Shown here piece after piece: positions 38,755-38,816 of a stretch of 38,816 bases of DNA. This stretch comes from Bacteroidales bacterium (GTDB taxonomy: Bacteria > Bacteroidota > Bacteroidia > Bacteroidales > F082). Under the pieces are notes generated by a model. It had not been told where the DNA came from and did not search any database. It worked only from the letters and a program-made list of their open reading frames with translations. Numbering within the stretch: position 1 is the stretch's first letter; each line of letters begins with the position of its first letter. Position numbers and translations under genes: made by a program. The DNA lies in NCBI GenBank assembly GCA_029933565.1, contig JAOZNY010000001.1, positions 4,356 through 43,171 of the forward strand, given 5' to 3'.

Positions 38755-38816
38755 CCATCACTCCATCACTCCATCACTCCATCACTCCATCACTCCATCA
38801 CTCCATCACTCCATCA
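38755..38816. repeat. Octamer tandem array (CCATCACT)n, continuing past the window end
   Basis: 62 bases of a nearly perfect 8-bp repeat, at least 7.7 units. Its complement, AGTGATGG, is of the same type as the left border array at 38205-38228, so the two are in inverted orientation around the gene. Confidence 0.9.

Noticed and set aside
38755..38816. Repeat array as a CRISPR
   Set aside because: The unit is 8 bp and strictly tandem, with no spacers and no cas genes.

Overview
This AT-rich window looks like chromosomal DNA of a Bacteroidota bacterium, probably class Bacteroidia. The evidence is a secreted protein with a type IX secretion (T9SS) C-terminal sorting domain, a type III glutamine synthetase, the long NusB form, a ParE-type topoisomerase, and many TAnnTTTG boxes (the Bacteroidota sigma -7 element) a short way upstream of first genes. 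I see no rRNA, tRNA, CRISPR, prophage or transposase gene.

Layout. 1-2578 (+): 3' end of msrA, a METTL7/TMT1-like methyltransferase and an MFS permease. 2579-2854: a cluster of REP-like hairpins and a terminator. 2855-5936 (-): htpG and a xerD-type recombinase. 6106-13300 (+): a short-chain acyl-CoA dehydrogenase, a large T9SS-exported protein followed by an orphan T9SS tail, an Fsr-like MFS permease, ywbE with an unknown overlapping partner, and a DEAD-box helicase. 13417-17217 (-): a TPR protein and gyrA. 17468-21908 (+): clpC and a long acyl-CoA dehydrogenase. 21946-24944 (-): nusB and an unusual glycosyltransferase fusion. 25129-31093 (+): a Wzx-like flippase, an EamA permease, a Crp/Fnr regulator with a DUF2892 membrane protein, parE and a ttcA-like gene. 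31552-35199 (-): a type III glutamine synthetase and a sodium:solute symporter. 35422-38152 (-): gmhB, gmhA and a GT4 glycosyltransferase. 38323-38727 (-): an orphan S23-type four-helix-bundle gene bordered by 8-bp repeat arrays.

Most genes are housekeeping: topology (gyrA, parE), proteostasis (htpG, clpC), redox repair (msrA), fatty acid oxidation (two acyl-CoA dehydrogenases), nitrogen assimilation, and surface polysaccharide or LPS synthesis (gmhA, gmhB, two glycosyltransferases, flippase). The unusual content is concentrated between genes. It includes covarying REP-like hairpins, a repeat family shared by the xerD 3' end and the symporter upstream region, two long palindromes, several 7- or 8-bp minisatellites, and two apparent gene-tail remnants. 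The most notable items are the octamer-bordered four-helix-bundle gene, the GT2 fused to a phosphoglycosyl-transferase-like domain that lacks its catalytic core, and the orphan T9SS tail that carries a promoter-like box.
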